DNA of 64,000 nucleotides, taken from Sulfuricurvum sp. IAE1. Lineage in GTDB: Bacteria; Campylobacterota; Campylobacteria; Campylobacterales; Sulfurimonadaceae. The stretch spans positions 124,001 to 188,000 of the forward strand of contig NZ_SLTI01000060.1 of NCBI RefSeq assembly GCF_004347735.1, written 5' to 3'. Positions within the stretch are counted from its first letter, which is position 1; every line of letters starts with the position of its first letter. The notes beneath the pieces were generated by a model, which was given only the letters and a program-made list of their open reading frames with translations, had not been told where the DNA came from and searched no databases. This document shows, in pieces, positions 63,209-64,000 of the stretch. Made by a program: the position numbers and the translations under genes.

Positions 63209-64000
63209 ATGGAATTGACGATTACGGAATTGGCGGTCGCGTTTTCCCTGACCCTTTTGGCCGGTCTTTCGACGGGGATAGGGGCGGCGCTGGCTTTTTT
63301 TTCCCGCCGCGATAATACCGCTCTTCTCTCGGTCGGTATGGGATTTTCCGCAGGGGTGATGATCTACATCTCCTTCGCCGAAATCCTGGTCAAATCCAAA
63401 GCCGCTTTCGTTCCGGAATTCGGGGAGATCGGTGCCGAAGCCTCGATGCTGGGGTGCTTTTTTGCGGGCTTTGCGGTAGCGTTTGCGATCGACCGTCTTA
63501 TCCCAGAAGACATCAACCCCCACGAACTGAAGAGCGATGCCGAACTCTCGGGGCTCAAATCGGAGCATATCGCGCACAGGCGTTTGCATACCCTGCGCCG
63601 TACGGGGATGTTCACCGCCGCGGCGATCGCGATCCACAATTTTCCCGAAGGGTTCGCGACCTTTGTATCCGCTCTTGATTCCCTGACTATGGGGATCGGT
63701 ATCGCGCTGGCGGTTGCGATCCATAACATCCCCGAAGGGATGGCGGTATCGCTGCCGATTTACCATGCGACGGGAGAACGGAAAAAAGCGTTCGGTTATG
63801 CGTTGCTTTCAGGGCTTGCCGAGCCGTTGGGGGCGGCATTTGGATTTTTTCTGCTGATGCCGCTTATGGGGGAGCTGACGCTTGGAATCACATTTGGCCT
63901 GGTGGCGGGGATCATGATTTACATCTGCCTTGACGAACTCCTCCCCTCCGCACGCATTTACGGCAATGCCCACACGACGATGGGGGGAATCGTGGCCGGA
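63209..64000 (+). CDS. zupT: ZIP-family metal transporter ZupT (partial, runs off window)
   Basis: Divalent metal uptake permease of the ZIP family. The first 264 codons are visible and continue past the window end. Both metal-binding helix motifs are present, AIHNFPEG and AIHNIPEGMAVSLPIYHAT, which is the ZupT arrangement. AAAAGG precedes ATG 63209, and a TACTAT -10-like box lies at 63174-63179. The family is usually 250-270 residues, so only a few residues are missing. Confidence 0.93.
   Translation, partial: MELTITELAVAFSLTLLAGLSTGIGAALAFFSRRDNTALLSVGMGFSAGVMIYISFAEILVKSKAAFVPEFGEIGAEASMLGCFFAGFAVAFAIDRLIPEDINPHELKSDAELSGLKSEHIAHRRLHTLRRTGMFTAAAIAIHNFPEGFATFVSALDSLTMGIGIALAVAIHNIPEGMAVSLPIYHATGERKKAFGYALLSGLAEPLGAAFGFFLLMPLMGELTLGITFGLVAGIMIYICLDELLPSARIYGNAHTTMGGIVAG

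Overview
The window reads as a chromosomal core segment of a campylobacterotal (epsilonproteobacterial) chemolithotroph, most likely near Sulfurimonas/Sulfuricurvum. This rests on family content, not on a database search: an HP0268-type small protein in front of miaB, FliW, the futalosine-pathway enzyme MqnC followed by a YmxG-like M16 protein, NusA without C-terminal acidic repeats, an RNA that looks like 6S RNA directly upstream of purD, NhaD, and a NIT-type hybrid kinase phosphorelay. Genes are very tightly packed, with many ATGA/TGATG overlaps. I saw no IS element, phage, CRISPR array or integron. One tRNA (Leu, GAG) is present.

Layout. 1-5.4 kb: oligopeptide-type ABC permease, nusA (minus), then HP0268-like gene, miaB, acyltransferase and tyrosine recombinase. 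5.4-7.5 kb: three overlapping genes that look like a PilM/N/O (MshI/MshJ) inner-membrane platform. 7.5-22.4 kb: proC, fliW, bamD, lon, tilS, rimO, a heme-type membrane protein, a flavoprotein, then kdsA-ribH-nusB-mqnC-M16-recG and hpf. 22.6-29.4 kb: a 1557-residue secreted surface protein followed by three type IV pilin-like proteins (PilV/PilW/PilX order), resembling an MSHA mshQ/D/O/P or PilY1/minor-pilin cassette. 29.4-35.4 kb (minus): four-gene phosphorelay (PAS protein, PAS+Hpt protein, NIT hybrid kinase, CheY-like). 35.4-42.5 kb: uvrC, a tiny LptM-like lipoprotein, nadB, nhaD, guaA, hemD. 42.6-51.4 kb: 6S-like RNA, purD, RDD protein, lptD, an MCE/MlaD protein with a predicted C-terminal beta-barrel, a phosphoribosyltransferase, pnp, atpE. 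51.5-57.7 kb: tRNA-Leu, an acidic small protein, an exonuclease, a Sel1 protein, then a four-gene operon joining a repeat protein, a MoxR-type AAA ATPase, a VWA protein and a PIF1-like helicase. 57.7-64 kb: FetB-like permease, 2-Cys peroxiredoxin, ABC exporter, AI-2E/PerM protein, two small membrane proteins and the start of zupT.

Functional themes. Envelope biogenesis is heavily represented (BamD, KdsA, LptD, LptM-like, MCE protein, acyltransferase), as is RNA modification and turnover (MiaB, RimO, TilS, NusA, NusB, PNPase). The two pilus-like clusters could together build a surface fibre. The best candidates for something poorly described are the BRCT-like/LRV + MoxR + VWA + PIF1 operon (53.2-57.7 kb), the surface-protein/pseudopilin cassette, the MCE protein with its own barrel, and a recurrent promoter-to-start geometry (a -10 box exactly six bases before ATG, no Shine-Dalgarno) that predicts leaderless mRNAs for four transcription units.
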